Assembly (NCBI GenBank): GCA_023392075.1
Contig: JAEVZU010000183.1
Span: 60,196-124,195 of the forward strand
Source: Bacillota bacterium
GTDB taxonomy: Bacteria > Bacillota > Clostridia > Acetivibrionales > DSM-1351
DNA: 64,000 nucleotides
Direction of reading: 5' to 3'
Positions 28,630 to 37,274 of the stretch are shown here, one piece after another. Position numbers and translations under genes: made by a program. Every line of letters begins with the position of its first letter. Positions within the stretch are counted from its first letter, which is position 1. The notes below the pieces were generated by a model that did no database searches, had not been told where the DNA came from, and saw only the letters and a list, made by a program, of their open reading frames with translations.

Positions 28630-28710
28630 GTGCAGTTAAATTCATCAAGAATGTCCCAGCGTAACGGAGGTGTGTTTTATTATGAACAAAATAGTAATAA
28701 AAGGAGGTAA
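28630..28710 (+). CDS. Possible leader peptide overlapping the murA start
   Basis: A 26-codon frame from GTG 28630, preceded by a strong AAGGAGGGAAAG site. It ends at TAA 28708-28710, 29 bases inside murA in another frame. It may couple ribosome loading to murA or may be fortuitous. No similarity recognised. Confidence 0.25.
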   Translation: MQLNSSRMSQRNGGVFYYEQNSNKRR

Positions 28711-29068
28711 AAAGCTTAAAGGTGAAATAGGTATCGAAGGTGCAAAAAATTCGGTACTGCCAATACTGGCTGCGACAATTCTTAATTCCGGAGAGAATAT
28801 TATTAAAAATTGTCCCATGTTCAGCGATGTGGAGGTTATTCTGGATATACTAAAGACTATCGGATGTAAAGTAAAAGTAGAAGATAATGTCGCTATAATT
28901 GATTCTTCAACAATATCTTCTACAGTTGTACCGGAAAGTCTTGCCTCCGAAATGAGATCGTCAATAATATTAATGGGGCCGCTTCTGGCCAGAGAAGGTA
29001 AAGTTACTATAAGCTATCCGGGTGGTTGTGTTACTTTAAACTATCTAAGCTTATATTCTGTTTTTTAA
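28682..29068 (+). pseudogene. murA: murA 5' fragment (UDP-GlcNAc 1-carboxyvinyltransferase, N-terminal part)
   Basis: ATG 28682 follows GGAGGTG. The first 116 codons are a normal MurA N-terminus: KGGKKLKGEIGIEGAKNSVLP (substrate-binding Lys-Asn), EMRSSI, and then SYPGGC, in which Cys116 corresponds to the catalytic Cys115 of the E. coli enzyme that contacts phosphoenolpyruvate. Immediately after that Cys codon the frame leaves MurA (VTLNYLSLYSVF) and stops at 29068. The missing remainder, starting EIGPRPIDLH, is found in frame at 40398. As it stands the 128-residue product cannot be active. A second murA elsewhere, or excision of the intervening DNA, would be needed if this locus matters for wall synthesis. 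Confidence 0.93.
29016..29030 (+). repeat. 15-bp direct repeat, left junction (attL-like)
   Basis: ATCCGGGTGGTTGTG, identical to 40384-40398. It encodes the PGGC motif at the MurA active site. Left boundary of the 11,368-bp intervening segment. Confidence 0.9.
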
Positions 29069-29458
29069 TTCCTGAAGCATTTTTCTAAACTGCAATGCCT
29101 TCCTTATTTTATTTATCAGTACAAATTTATTGGTATGATTCAAAGGTTTTAATATAAAATCATAGATATCATATTGAAAGATTTTCTCCAATTCGTCATT
29201 CTCGATTCCAGATGCTACAATTATCGGGATTTCTTTGTAATATGTCGTTTTGGAAAATTCCTCAAGAAAGCCCTGACCGTCTAAAACAGGCATTACCATA
29301 TCAAGTATGATTATATCCACATTACGGCTTTCTACCATGTCCAGAGCTTCTCTGCCGTTTAATGCGGATACGATGTTTACCCGTTCCTTATACAGATAAT
29401 TTCTTAGAATTGCATTGTCTAGTACATTGTCGTCGGTCACAAGAATAGTACTAATCAT
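29051..29458 (-). CDS. Orphan CheY-like response-regulator receiver
   Basis: 135 residues consisting of a receiver domain only. Acidic pair Asp9-Asp10, phospho-acceptor Asp53 (IIILDMVMP), Ser/Thr-type switch VASG and the Lys of LKP. No output domain and no adjacent kinase. It starts at ATG 29458 after AAGGAG on the minus strand. It ends 20 bases from the left junction repeat, so it is the outermost gene of the segment on that side. Possible roles are phosphorelay (Spo0F-like) or protein-protein signalling; partner unknown. Confidence 0.85.
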   Translation of the reverse strand: MISTILVTDDNVLDNAILRNYLYKERVNIVSALNGREALDMVESRNVDIIILDMVMPVLDGQGFLEEFSKTTYYKEIPIIVASGIENDELEKIFQYDIYDFILKPLNHTNKFVLINKIRKALQFRKMLQELKNRI

Positions 29459-29631
29459 AAAAACTCCTTTTTAATAAGTTATGGTTATGTAAATTTTATA
29501 ATATTTATTAATAATAAATTCTATAAGAAAAATAAAATACCTTTCAATAAATAATTAAAAAAGATGTAAATTTAGGCAAAAAAAATGTTAATAGTTCACA
29601 AATATAATGACCAAAATTAACCTTTATTGGT

Positions 29632-29661
29632 TTGCGGCTTAACATAAGGCTATGATATAAT
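29632..29661 (+). promoter_or_regulatory. Sigma-A-type promoter of ECF sigma operon
   Basis: TTGCGG (29632-29637), an 18-base spacer and TATAAT (29656-29661), about 90 bases before the ECF sigma start. The rest of the 290-base gap (29459-29748) is AT-rich without other signals. Confidence 0.6.
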
Positions 29662-29748
29662 GACTTTTGTAACAAAAGCAAAATAAATTTGGCCTATAAA
29701 GAGCTTGTTAGGATCTGCAGCAGGCTCTAAGAAGAAAGTAGGATCAAA

Positions 29749-30348
29749 ATGGGATTTGATATGGAAAATAGATTGCTGACAAAAGCGCGGCAAGGCAACG
29801 TACAGGCATTTGAGGAACTTTCCGGCAGCTACTATACCAAAGTATACAATATATGCTACAGAATGCTGAACAATCCTGATGATGCATCGGAACAGGCACA
29901 GGAGACATTTATAAAGGCATTCAGATACATAAAGGATTTTAAGGGTAATTGTTCCTTTTCGACATGGATTTATCGCATTGCTACAAATACTTGCCTTGAT
30001 TTTATAAGAAAAAATAATAAGAATAAAAATACTGTTTCAATGGAACAGACCACCTTTGAAGATATAACTGTGAAGGACAGGTTGGTTTCAAATATGCCCG
30101 GTCCGGAAAAAATTGCCGAAACAAATGCACAAAAGGCGGCGATAAAAGAAGCTTTGGCAAACATGAATGAGAAAAACAGAATAATAATCATACTCCGGGA
30201 TTTTATGGGGCTTAGCTATGAACAAATATCGGAAACACTTGAGACTCCGGTGGGAACGGTTAAATCACGAATAAGCAGGGCAAGGTCCGAATTGCGGGAA
30301 TTATTATGCAGGGATAAGGAACATTTATTTACCGACTACGTCAAATAG
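29749..30348 (+). CDS. ECF-type RNA polymerase sigma factor
   Basis: 199 residues with sigma region 2 (FEELSGSYYTKVYNICYRMLNNPDDASEQAQETFIKAFRYIKDFKGNCSFSTWIYRIATNTCLDFIRK) and region 4 (AALANMNEKNRIIIILRDFMGLSYEQISETLETPVGTVKSRISRAR, abbreviated here from its visible motif). The anti-sigma factor follows after 19 bases, the usual arrangement. Likely responds to an envelope or surface signal, given the membrane-anchored partner. Confidence 0.93.
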   Translation: MGFDMENRLLTKARQGNVQAFEELSGSYYTKVYNICYRMLNNPDDASEQAQETFIKAFRYIKDFKGNCSFSTWIYRIATNTCLDFIRKNNKNKNTVSMEQTTFEDITVKDRLVSNMPGPEKIAETNAQKAAIKEALANMNEKNRIIIILRDFMGLSYEQISETLETPVGTVKSRISRARSELRELLCRDKEHLFTDYVK

Positions 30349-30367
30349 CTATGAAAGGAGGGATAGC

Positions 30368-31606
30368 ATGATTTTCTGTGATAACAGTGATTTATATATT
30401 TCACTATATATTGACGATGAATTGGAACAAAGCGATAAAGAAGAGTTTTTAAAACATATTGAAGAATGTCCGCAATGCGCTCAGAAACTCAGGGAAGAGT
30501 CTGTTTTTACTCAGTTTATTAATGACGAAGAAGCTGTTGAATTACCTGATGACTTTTCTTCATCTCTCCATTCGAAACTTATAGAAGTCAGCAAAAAAGA
30601 CTACAATAATAAAAACAGACTTTTGTTTTTTAATAAAAAAATTATGGCTGCTCTTTCAACGGCTGCCGTGGTTGTTATCTCACTTCTGGCTTTTAAACTG
30701 CTGCCGGATATGTGGCAGGGAATGGATAAAACGGGCTACAGTGGAAGTGCGGCGCCTCAGGCGGCAGCCGGTACCGCAGAGAGACAGCTGCAATCGGAGG
30801 CAGATACTGCCGGAAATGCTGATAACGGGTCGGTAAACAGTTCAGCTGCGGCCGATGACAAAGCTGTGCCAAAAACCAATGGTGCGGCAGCAGACAGTAC
30901 GCAGATTCAGTCCGAACAGAAGGAGGCTGCTGCCCGAAGCAGTGTCAGCAACAGCAAATTGAAAGGTGTCGTGGAAACTTCCGGCATGGAGGACTTTAAA
31001 GTTAAAGCATCCGTTAAAACCGATTCGCAGGAGACTTCTGAAAACTCAAGTGTAGCAGGGAATACCGGCAACACTCCGGCAGACGGCGTTGATAACGAAT
31101 CGGAAAAGATAGTAGCTTTTGCCATGTCAGAACCGGCTGATGACAAGAAACCGCTTTATTATAAAAACTATGTAGAATTGAACTTAACTGTCTCACCGTC
31201 CGAAACAGAAGCGGAAAAGCTGAAAAAACTCATGTCGGAGCAGGATGCGGTTGAACAGGCTTCAGGCCTGATGGACGGATTTGCCGCAAACTATGCGGGT
31301 ACGGTAGCCTATACGGATTACATTATTCCTCTAAACGCGTATGGTTCCCTAAAGAGTGAGGCATTATTAAAATATAAGCTGGAATTAAAGGCAAAAACTG
31401 ATATAATAAAAACTGACGTCACTGAAGAGTACAATAACCTGGAAATTCAAAAAAAAGATACTGAAAATAAAATAAGTGAAGCCTTAAATAAAGGGCAGGA
31501 TACAACTGCTCTTGAAGCGGAAAAGTCAACCCTGGTTGAACAGACGGATAAGATTATTGCTCAAAGCGGTATGATGACAGTCAGGATTTTTTTCGTAAAA
31601 AAATAA
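30368..31606 (+). CDS. Membrane-anchored anti-sigma factor with zinc-binding N-terminus and DUF4349-like C-terminus
   Basis: 412 residues. The N-terminal ZAS/zf-HC2 motif is His30-x3-Cys34-x2-Cys37 (HIEECPQC), which clamps the sigma factor in the cytoplasm. One membrane helix (IMAALSTAAVVVISLLAFKLL, about 95-115) follows. Then comes a long low-complexity Ala/Ser/Asp-rich extracellular linker (about 120-250) and a C-terminal DUF4349-like region with a coiled-coil EEYNNLEIQKKDTENKISEA. The linker would suit spanning the wall. Together with the upstream gene it forms a transmembrane signalling pair; polA follows after 15 bases. Confidence 0.83.
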   Translation: MIFCDNSDLYISLYIDDELEQSDKEEFLKHIEECPQCAQKLREESVFTQFINDEEAVELPDDFSSSLHSKLIEVSKKDYNNKNRLLFFNKKIMAALSTAAVVVISLLAFKLLPDMWQGMDKTGYSGSAAPQAAAGTAERQLQSEADTAGNADNGSVNSSAAADDKAVPKTNGAAADSTQIQSEQKEAAARSSVSNSKLKGVVETSGMEDFKVKASVKTDSQETSENSSVAGNTGNTPADGVDNESEKIVAFAMSEPADDKKPLYYKNYVELNLTVSPSETEAEKLKKLMSEQDAVEQASGLMDGFAANYAGTVAYTDYIIPLNAYGSLKSEALLKYKLELKAKTDIIKTDVTEEYNNLEIQKKDTENKISEALNKGQDTTALEAEKSTLVEQTDKIIAQSGMMTVRIFFVKK

Positions 31607-31621
31607 GGCTGGAGGGCATTA

Positions 31622-34312
31622 ATGAACTCGGAAAAAATAATGATTGTCGATGGTAACAGCATTTTGAACAGGGCATTTTACGGCTTGAGCAGAAACACAA
31701 TGCTGGCCACCTCGGAAGGTATTCAAACAAACGCAGTATTTGGTTTTATAAATATACTTACCAAATTTCTTACCGAAGAAAATCCAAAATATTTGTGTGT
31801 GGCATTTGATAGGAAGGAACCAACCTTCAGGCATCTGGAGTACGACAAGTATAAGGCACAGAGAAAGGGAATGCCTGAAGAACTGGCAGTGCAGGTTCCC
31901 ATTATCAAACAGGTGCTGGATGCCATGAATATAAAAAGAATTGAGACTCCGGGCTTTGAGGCTGACGACATACTGGGGTCTATTTCCTTGTGCGCTGAAG
32001 AGAACGGCATGGAAGCAATTCTTTTAACAGGTGACAGAGATTCCTTGCAGCTTGCTTCACAATCCACAAGGATAAAACTTCCTGTTACAAGAGGAAACAA
32101 GACGGAGACTGATGAGTACGATTACCAAAAGGTGGTAGAGAAATATGGTGTTACCCCTGGTATGCTTATTGATGTAAAAGGCCTGATGGGAGACACTTCG
32201 GATAATATACCCGGTGTACCCGGCATAGGTGAGAAAACGGCCCTGGATCTTATTCAAAAGTTTCACAGTATTGAAGAATTATATGAAAATATTGACAAGG
32301 TTGAGAAAAAGGGTGTGCGTGAAAAGCTTGAGGCAAACAGGGAACTGGCCTTTCTCAGCAAAAGGCTGGCCACGATTGAAAGAAAGATGCCTTGTATAAC
32401 CGACATTCAGCAATATTTAAGGACAGATTTTGACAGGGAGAAACTTTACAGCATTTTCAAAAAGCTGGAGTTCAAAACTTTTATTGAAAGATTTGGTTTA
32501 AGTGATACCCCGATGGTGAATGTAACCGAGTCGCTAAACATTGAACATGTTGATGTTGACACCGTTGATGAGTTAGAATCCTGTATCGGGGCAATCAAGC
32601 TAAGTAAAAAAATGGCAGTATATTATCATGCCGATCCTTCGGATAACAGGCTAGATGATTTATGTATTTATGCCTGCCAGGAGGAATATGCCCCGGCTGT
32701 AATGGTATTTAACAATGAGTTTACCGCAGATTTGGCTATAAATGTTTTGCGTGAAGTACTTGAGTCAGCAGAAATAAAAAAATACGGTCACGATCTGAAA
32801 AAATTAATAAAATATTGCAAGGCGCGTGGAATTGACCTTAAGGGTATAGCGTTTGATACCATGATTGGCGCATATATTCTTGAGCCAACCAGAAACAGTT
32901 ACACTATTTCCGAGCTGGCGGAGGAAAATATTAAAAAGAGTATACTGCCTGCCGAGATTTTGTATGACAAACATGGAAAAAAGCTGCAGCAAGGGTTGGA
33001 TGTCAATCCATCGGCGGTTTGTGCAGCCTGTGTTACTGCAATCTATGAGCTGGCAGAAAGATATGCCCGTATAATAGAGGGCAATGGTCAGCACCAGCTG
33101 TTTTACGATATTGAGCTGCCGTTGGTGGAAGTATTGGCTGACATGGAATTGTGGGGCTTTAAAGTGGATATGGAAGGCTTGAAGGCATATTCAAAAGAAA
33201 TGGATTCAAGGCTTGTTATACTTGAAAATGAGATTTACATGCTTGCAGGTGAAAACTTCAATATAAATTCACCGAAGCAGCTGGGAATCATTTTATTTGA
33301 AAAGCTGAACCTGCCTGCGGTTAAAAAAACCAAGACCGGCTATTCCACAGATGCCGAAGTTCTCGAACAGCTGTCGCAGAAACATGAAATAGTTGAAAGA
33401 ATACTGGAATACAGGTCGCTCATGAAGTTGAAATCCACTTATGCCGACGGTTTATTGGCAATACTTGACCCAAATACCTGCAAAATACATTCCAGCTTTA
33501 ATCAAACTGTTACGGCTACGGGAAGAATAAGCAGCACCGAACCAAATCTGCAGAATATACCCATAAAGCTGGAAATGGGAAGAAAGATAAGGAAAGTATT
33601 TATACCTTCGGATGAAAATTATATACTGCTGGATGCGGATTATTCACAGATCGAACTGAGGGTATTGGCGCATATAACAGGAGATGCAAATATGATATCG
33701 GCATTTAATAACAATGAAGATATTCACACTACCACAGCCTCCAAGGTATTTGGTATTCCTGCGGAGGAAGTTACATCACTTATGAGATCGCGGGCAAAGG
33801 CCGTTAATTTCGGAATTGTTTATGGTATTGGTGATTTCAGCCTTTCAAAGGATATAGGTGTAACAAGAAAGGAAGCTAAGAAATATATTGATGACTATCT
33901 TGCCAAATATTCCAAAGTTAAGGAATATATGAGTGATACAGTTGAAAAGGGTAAGGAACTGGGGTTTGTAACAACACTTTTTAACAGGAGAAGATATCTG
34001 CCGGAATTAAAATCAAGTAACTTCAATGTAAGATCCTTCGGTGAAAGAGTTGCCATGAACACTCCTATTCAGGGAAGTGCGGCTGATATAATCAAGATTT
34101 CCATGGTAAAGGTGTACAATGAATTGAAGAAAAGAAAGCTTAAATCAAGATTGATTCTCCAGGTGCACGATGAACTTATAGTAGAAACGGAAAAATCCGA
34201 GCTCCAGGAGGTATCAGCCCTGCTAAAGCAGTGTATGGAGAATGCCGTGGAGCTGAAGGTCTCAATGACTGTTGATGTAAAGAGTGGTGAAAGCTGGTAT
34301 GAAACAAAGTAA
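31622..34312 (+). CDS. polA: DNA polymerase I
   Basis: 896 residues. N-terminal 5'-3' exonuclease domain (1-295; VDGNSILNRAFYG, FEADDILGS, PGVPGIGEKTALDLI). A 3'-5' exonuclease-like domain lacks the catalytic acidic motifs (for example no DTET), so proofreading is probably lost as in Bacillus-type enzymes. The polymerase domain has motif A (DADYSQIELR, about 669-678), motif B (RSRAKAVNFGIVYG, about 722-737) and motif C (VHDE, about 848). It functions in Okazaki-fragment processing and repair. First of a polA-coaE-lytic transglycosylase run, coaE overlapping by 14 bases. Confidence 0.97.
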   Translation: MNSEKIMIVDGNSILNRAFYGLSRNTMLATSEGIQTNAVFGFINILTKFLTEENPKYLCVAFDRKEPTFRHLEYDKYKAQRKGMPEELAVQVPIIKQVLDAMNIKRIETPGFEADDILGSISLCAEENGMEAILLTGDRDSLQLASQSTRIKLPVTRGNKTETDEYDYQKVVEKYGVTPGMLIDVKGLMGDTSDNIPGVPGIGEKTALDLIQKFHSIEELYENIDKVEKKGVREKLEANRELAFLSKRLATIERKMPCITDIQQYLRTDFDREKLYSIFKKLEFKTFIERFGLSDTPMVNVTESLNIEHVDVDTVDELESCIGAIKLSKKMAVYYHADPSDNRLDDLCIYACQEEYAPAVMVFNNEFTADLAINVLREVLESAEIKKYGHDLKKLIKYCKARGIDLKGIAFDTMIGAYILEPTRNSYTISELAEENIKKSILPAEILYDKHGKKLQQGLDVNPSAVCAACVTAIYELAERYARIIEGNGQHQLFYDIELPLVEVLADMELWGFKVDMEGLKAYSKEMDSRLVILENEIYMLAGENFNINSPKQLGIILFEKLNLPAVKKTKTGYSTDAEVLEQLSQKHEIVERILEYRSLMKLKSTYADGLLAILDPNTCKIHSSFNQTVTATGRISSTEPNLQNIPIKLEMGRKIRKVFIPSDENYILLDADYSQIELRVLAHITGDANMISAFNNNEDIHTTTASKVFGIPAEEVTSLMRSRAKAVNFGIVYGIGDFSLSKDIGVTRKEAKKYIDDYLAKYSKVKEYMSDTVEKGKELGFVTTLFNRRRYLPELKSSNFNVRSFGERVAMNTPIQGSAADIIKISMVKVYNELKKRKLKSRLILQVHDELIVETEKSELQEVSALLKQCMENAVELKVSMTVDVKSGESWYETK

Positions 34313-34910
34313 CAGCTCCATAGTACTGGGTGTGACCGGCGGAATAGGCAGCGGTAAAAGCACCGTAAGCCGTATCCTGCAGGAAATGGGAGCGGTAGTT
34401 ATTGACGCGGATAAAATCAGCAGGGATGTGGTAATGCCGGGTGAAAAGGCTCTGGAGGAGTTGACAGAGGTATTTGGCGAAGATATACTTGATGCTTGGG
34501 GGCAGCTTCAACGTAAAAAGCTGGCCCATATGGTTTTTAACGATAATGAAAAGCTGCAGAAATTAAACGGAATTTTGCATAAATATGTAGCACAGAGAAT
34601 AAATGATAATGTGAAAGAACAGCAGTTAAAAAAGACACAAATCATTGTTATTGATGCTCCAATACCTATAAAGACAGGTTTTCTGGATTTGTGCCACAGG
34701 GTTTGGACAATTACGGCAGACAGGGAGTTGCGTATCAGGCGCATCATGGGGAGAAATGGCATGTCCTATGACGAAGCCGTCTCGAGAATAAATTCCCAGC
34801 TTGACGAGCAGGAATATATAAAAATTGCCGATACTGTAATATATAATAACGATGATTATTCTCTATTAAAAGAGGACGTAAAAAGTCAATTGACCGGGCT
34901 GTTAGGGTGA
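34299..34910 (+). CDS. coaE: Dephospho-CoA kinase
   Basis: 203 residues from ATG 34299, overlapping the polA end; the GTG at 34284 would overlap more. Walker A GGIGSGKST (14-22), then VVIDADKISRDVVMPGEKALEEL and FLDLCHRVWTITADRELRIRRIMGRNGMS, the CoaE-specific lid and base-binding regions. Catalyses the last step of CoA synthesis, phosphorylation of dephospho-CoA at the 3'-hydroxyl. It is normally single-copy and essential, which matters for whether the surrounding segment could ever be lost. Confidence 0.95.
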   Translation: MKQSNSSIVLGVTGGIGSGKSTVSRILQEMGAVVIDADKISRDVVMPGEKALEELTEVFGEDILDAWGQLQRKKLAHMVFNDNEKLQKLNGILHKYVAQRINDNVKEQQLKKTQIIVIDAPIPIKTGFLDLCHRVWTITADRELRIRRIMGRNGMSYDEAVSRINSQLDEQEYIKIADTVIYNNDDYSLLKEDVKSQLTGLLG

Positions 34911-34914
34911 TTTT

Positions 34915-35496
34915 TTGAAAAAAAGGAAATTCTCAGGCAAATTTAAAACATTTATTATATTTTTGATTCTTGTACTTTTGATTGTATTTTCAATTACCGC
35001 TGTAAAATATGCGCTTTATTACATGTATCCTGTGTCCTATTCGGAATATGTTGAAAAATATTCTGATGAGTATGATTTGGATAAGCATCTTGTTTACTCC
35101 ATGATTAAAGCAGAGAGCAGTTTTAATCCTAATGCCGTTTCACCAAGAGAAGCAAAAGGGCTTATGCAGATCATGGACAGCACGGGAGAGTGGGCTGCTG
35201 AGAAAATAGGGCTTGAGGATTTTACCCCGGCACAGCTGTTGGAACCTGAGACCAATATAAACATAGGCTGCTGGTATATTGCCAGACTGCTGAAACAATA
35301 CGATCAGGATACACAACTGGCCCTGGTAGCCTATAATGCCGGCAGCGGCAATGTTTCCAAATGGCTGAAGGATGAAAATGTAAGTAAAAACGGTAAGACC
35401 CTTGACAGAATCCCATTTGAGGAAACAAGAAATTATGTGGAAAAAATTAATAAATATTTCAGCATGTATAAAAGGCTTTACGACAAGGATAAATAG
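34915..35496 (+). CDS. Membrane-anchored lytic transglycosylase (Slt type)
   Basis: 193 residues from TTG 34915 after GGGTGA, four bases behind coaE. An N-terminal signal anchor (FIIFLILVLLIVFSITAVKYAL) precedes the goose-lysozyme-like SLT domain: catalytic Glu67 in IKAESSFNPNAVS, GLMQIM, NINIGCWYIARLL and ALVAYNAGSGNV. Cleaves peptidoglycan between MurNAc and GlcNAc to give 1,6-anhydro ends, outside the membrane. Confidence 0.92.
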   Translation: MKKRKFSGKFKTFIIFLILVLLIVFSITAVKYALYYMYPVSYSEYVEKYSDEYDLDKHLVYSMIKAESSFNPNAVSPREAKGLMQIMDSTGEWAAEKIGLEDFTPAQLLEPETNINIGCWYIARLLKQYDQDTQLALVAYNAGSGNVSKWLKDENVSKNGKTLDRIPFEETRNYVEKINKYFSMYKRLYDKDK

Positions 35497-35514
35497 TGTT
35501 ATTTTTATAATAAA

Positions 35515-35538
35515 TACCCTCTGTTGCAATAGAGGGTA
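35515..35538 (+). terminator. Hairpin after lytic transglycosylase gene
   Basis: TACCCTCT / AGAGGGTA stem with loop GTTGCAAT, followed by an AT-rich, only partly T-rich tail (AATATATCTTTT). Confidence 0.5.
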
Positions 35539-35638
35539 ATATATCTTTTAATAAACTTTGAGTGTAAAAATATATCGGTTGAGTCTTAAATTATAAGCCT
35601 TAACCGGTATTGCATTACGCCGGACATGGAGGTTAAAA

Positions 35639-35995
35639 ATGAGCTCATTCCTTTTTGAAAGAGACCTGTTATACCCCACCGACAATATTCTTGATCCGGG
35701 TATATTGCATGTTAAGCTCCTCAATCCCAACAATACAAAAATACCGGTTGTTCTCGAACCTAAATCCAATCATTCTGTTGTAAAAAATATGGATTCTGTG
35801 CTGGAACTTTTACAGAAGGACATCTTCGACAGAATAAACATCAGAGTCAGTGACAATACCCAGGTGTATATTTTGCTCAACGGTCCGGACAGTGAAGTTT
35901 ACAGCGGCACCAAATGTCTGAAGGTCGTATTTATGGGAATACATGAATTTACACTGGAACCTGTTGACGACGAAGAACATTTAAGTATACTGTAA
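35639..35995 (+). CDS. Small conserved-looking protein of unknown function
   Basis: 118 residues from ATG 35639 after CATGGAGGTTAAAA. Not recognised. No signal peptide or membrane helix. Mixed alpha/beta composition with PGILHVKLLNPNNTKIPVVLEPKSNHS in the first half and FDRINIRVSDNTQVYILLNGPD in the second; the C-terminus is acidic (EPVDDEEHLSIL). Monocistronic between the transglycosylase gene and DAHP synthase. The clean ribosome site and normal codon use support a real gene. Confidence 0.7.
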   Translation: MSSFLFERDLLYPTDNILDPGILHVKLLNPNNTKIPVVLEPKSNHSVVKNMDSVLELLQKDIFDRINIRVSDNTQVYILLNGPDSEVYSGTKCLKVVFMGIHEFTLEPVDDEEHLSIL

Positions 35996-36176
35996 AGTAC
36001 CATGCTTTAAATCCCGTATTTGCTGCCGGCCTGACCGGATTGGCTGTGACGAAATGCGAAGCTGCGCTAAAGTACGCCTGAAATTACAGCAAAAACGTCT
36101 GCTATAAGCTGTACAAATTTCAGGCATGTACTTTGTTAGCGATCTATTTATTAAAAGCGTTACGGAAGTACTTTTG
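35993..36176. repeat. Structured repeat R4, copy 2
   Basis: In the 214-base gap before aroF. Outer ends AAAGTACC and GGAAGTACTTT are inverted. Inside, CGCTAAAGTAC / GTACTTTGTTAGCG and CCTGAAATT / AATTTCAGG nest. The stretch AGGCATGTACTTTGTTAGCGATC onward aligns with AGGCAGGTACTTTGTGAGCAATC at 4117, but the apical part is longer here than in copy 1. Confidence 0.6.
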
Positions 36177-36209
36177 CAATATTTTCATTTATACCGATTC
36201 TATATCGCT

Positions 36210-37223
36210 TTATATTGTTCTCTGTACAGACTGTGCTACAAGTCTCAATTCCTGCATCAACGTTTCAAATTTCTCAGGCCTTAAGGATTGAGGTCCGTCA
36301 CAGAGGGCACAAGGCGGATTTGGATGTACTTCAATAATTAAGCCGTCAGCTCCCGTAGCAACAGCTCCTTTGGCAAGTGCCGGGACAAACTTCCAGTTGC
36401 CTGTGGCATGGCTTGGGTCAACCACTATGGGGAGGTGTGAAACTTCCTTGATTGCGGGGATGGCACTTAAGTCAAGAGTATTTCTGGTCATGGTTTCAAA
36501 GGTGCGGATTCCGCGTTCGCAAAGAATAACATTGTGGTTGCCTTCTGCAATAATATACTCAGCCGCCATAAGCCATTCTTCTATGGTAGCCGACAACCCT
36601 CTTTTTAAAAGTACAGGTTTGCTGGTCATGCCAACCTCGCTTAAAAGTCTGAAATTCTGCATGTTTCTGGCACCGATCTGGAATATGTCGGTGTATTTGT
36701 TAACTAATTCAACATCTCTTGTGTCAACGACTTCAGTAACCAGCTTCAAGCCGGTAGCCTCACGGCCGGCAACCATTATTTTCAGGCCGTCTTCTTCAAG
36801 TCCCTGAAAGGCATATGGGGAGCTTCTGGGTTTAAAAGCACCGCCGCGCAATATTTTGGCGCCTGCAGTCCTGACCTTTTTTGCAGTCTCCACGAAATCA
36901 TTTTCATTTTCTATTGCACATGGACCTGCCATAACCACAATTTCATTTCCTCCGATTTTGACATCGCCTACTTCGATGACTGTGGGAGCCTGCTGTAATT
37001 CATTACTGGCCAGTTTGTAGGGCTTCATAATTGGGACAAGGGTTTCCACACCGGACATTTGTGAGATTGCGTGTATATTCAGCAACCTCTTGTCGCCGAT
37101 TGCACCGATTACTGTTTTAATATCACCGTATATGGGATGTGTTTTGAAGCCCAGCTCTAAAAGTTTGCTTTCCACATTTGCAATGTCCTGTCTGGTTGCG
37201 TTCTGACTCATTACGATAATCAT
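36210..37223 (-). CDS. aroF: 3-deoxy-7-phosphoheptulonate synthase (DAHP synthase, AroF type)
   Basis: ATG 37223 follows AAGGAGG on the minus strand, so the longer frame to 37244 is rejected. 337 residues: an N-terminal ferredoxin-like regulatory domain (MIIVMSQNATRQDIANVESKL, about 1-80) and the KDO8P-synthase-type barrel with VMAGPCAIENENDF, GGAFKPRSSPYAFQG, RGIRTFE and VDPSHATGNW. It condenses phosphoenolpyruvate and erythrose-4-phosphate, the first step of aromatic amino acid synthesis. Controlled by the T-box leader upstream. Confidence 0.94.
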   Translation of the reverse strand: MIIVMSQNATRQDIANVESKLLELGFKTHPIYGDIKTVIGAIGDKRLLNIHAISQMSGVETLVPIMKPYKLASNELQQAPTVIEVGDVKIGGNEIVVMAGPCAIENENDFVETAKKVRTAGAKILRGGAFKPRSSPYAFQGLEEDGLKIMVAGREATGLKLVTEVVDTRDVELVNKYTDIFQIGARNMQNFRLLSEVGMTSKPVLLKRGLSATIEEWLMAAEYIIAEGNHNVILCERGIRTFETMTRNTLDLSAIPAIKEVSHLPIVVDPSHATGNWKFVPALAKGAVATGADGLIIEVHPNPPCALCDGPQSLRPEKFETLMQELRLVAQSVQRTI

Positions 37224-37274
37224 AAAAAACCTCCTTGAAGTCATAATATTATTATTTTAAAAAAAGTAAAAAAA

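Noticed and set aside
28682..29068. murA break as a simple frameshift or point mutation
   Set aside because: The missing part is not in another frame nearby; it lies 11 kb away with an exact 15-bp overlap, so the cause is an insertion or rearrangement.
31622..34312. Proofreading-proficient DNA polymerase I
   Set aside because: The 3'-5' exonuclease acidic motifs are not visible in the middle domain.
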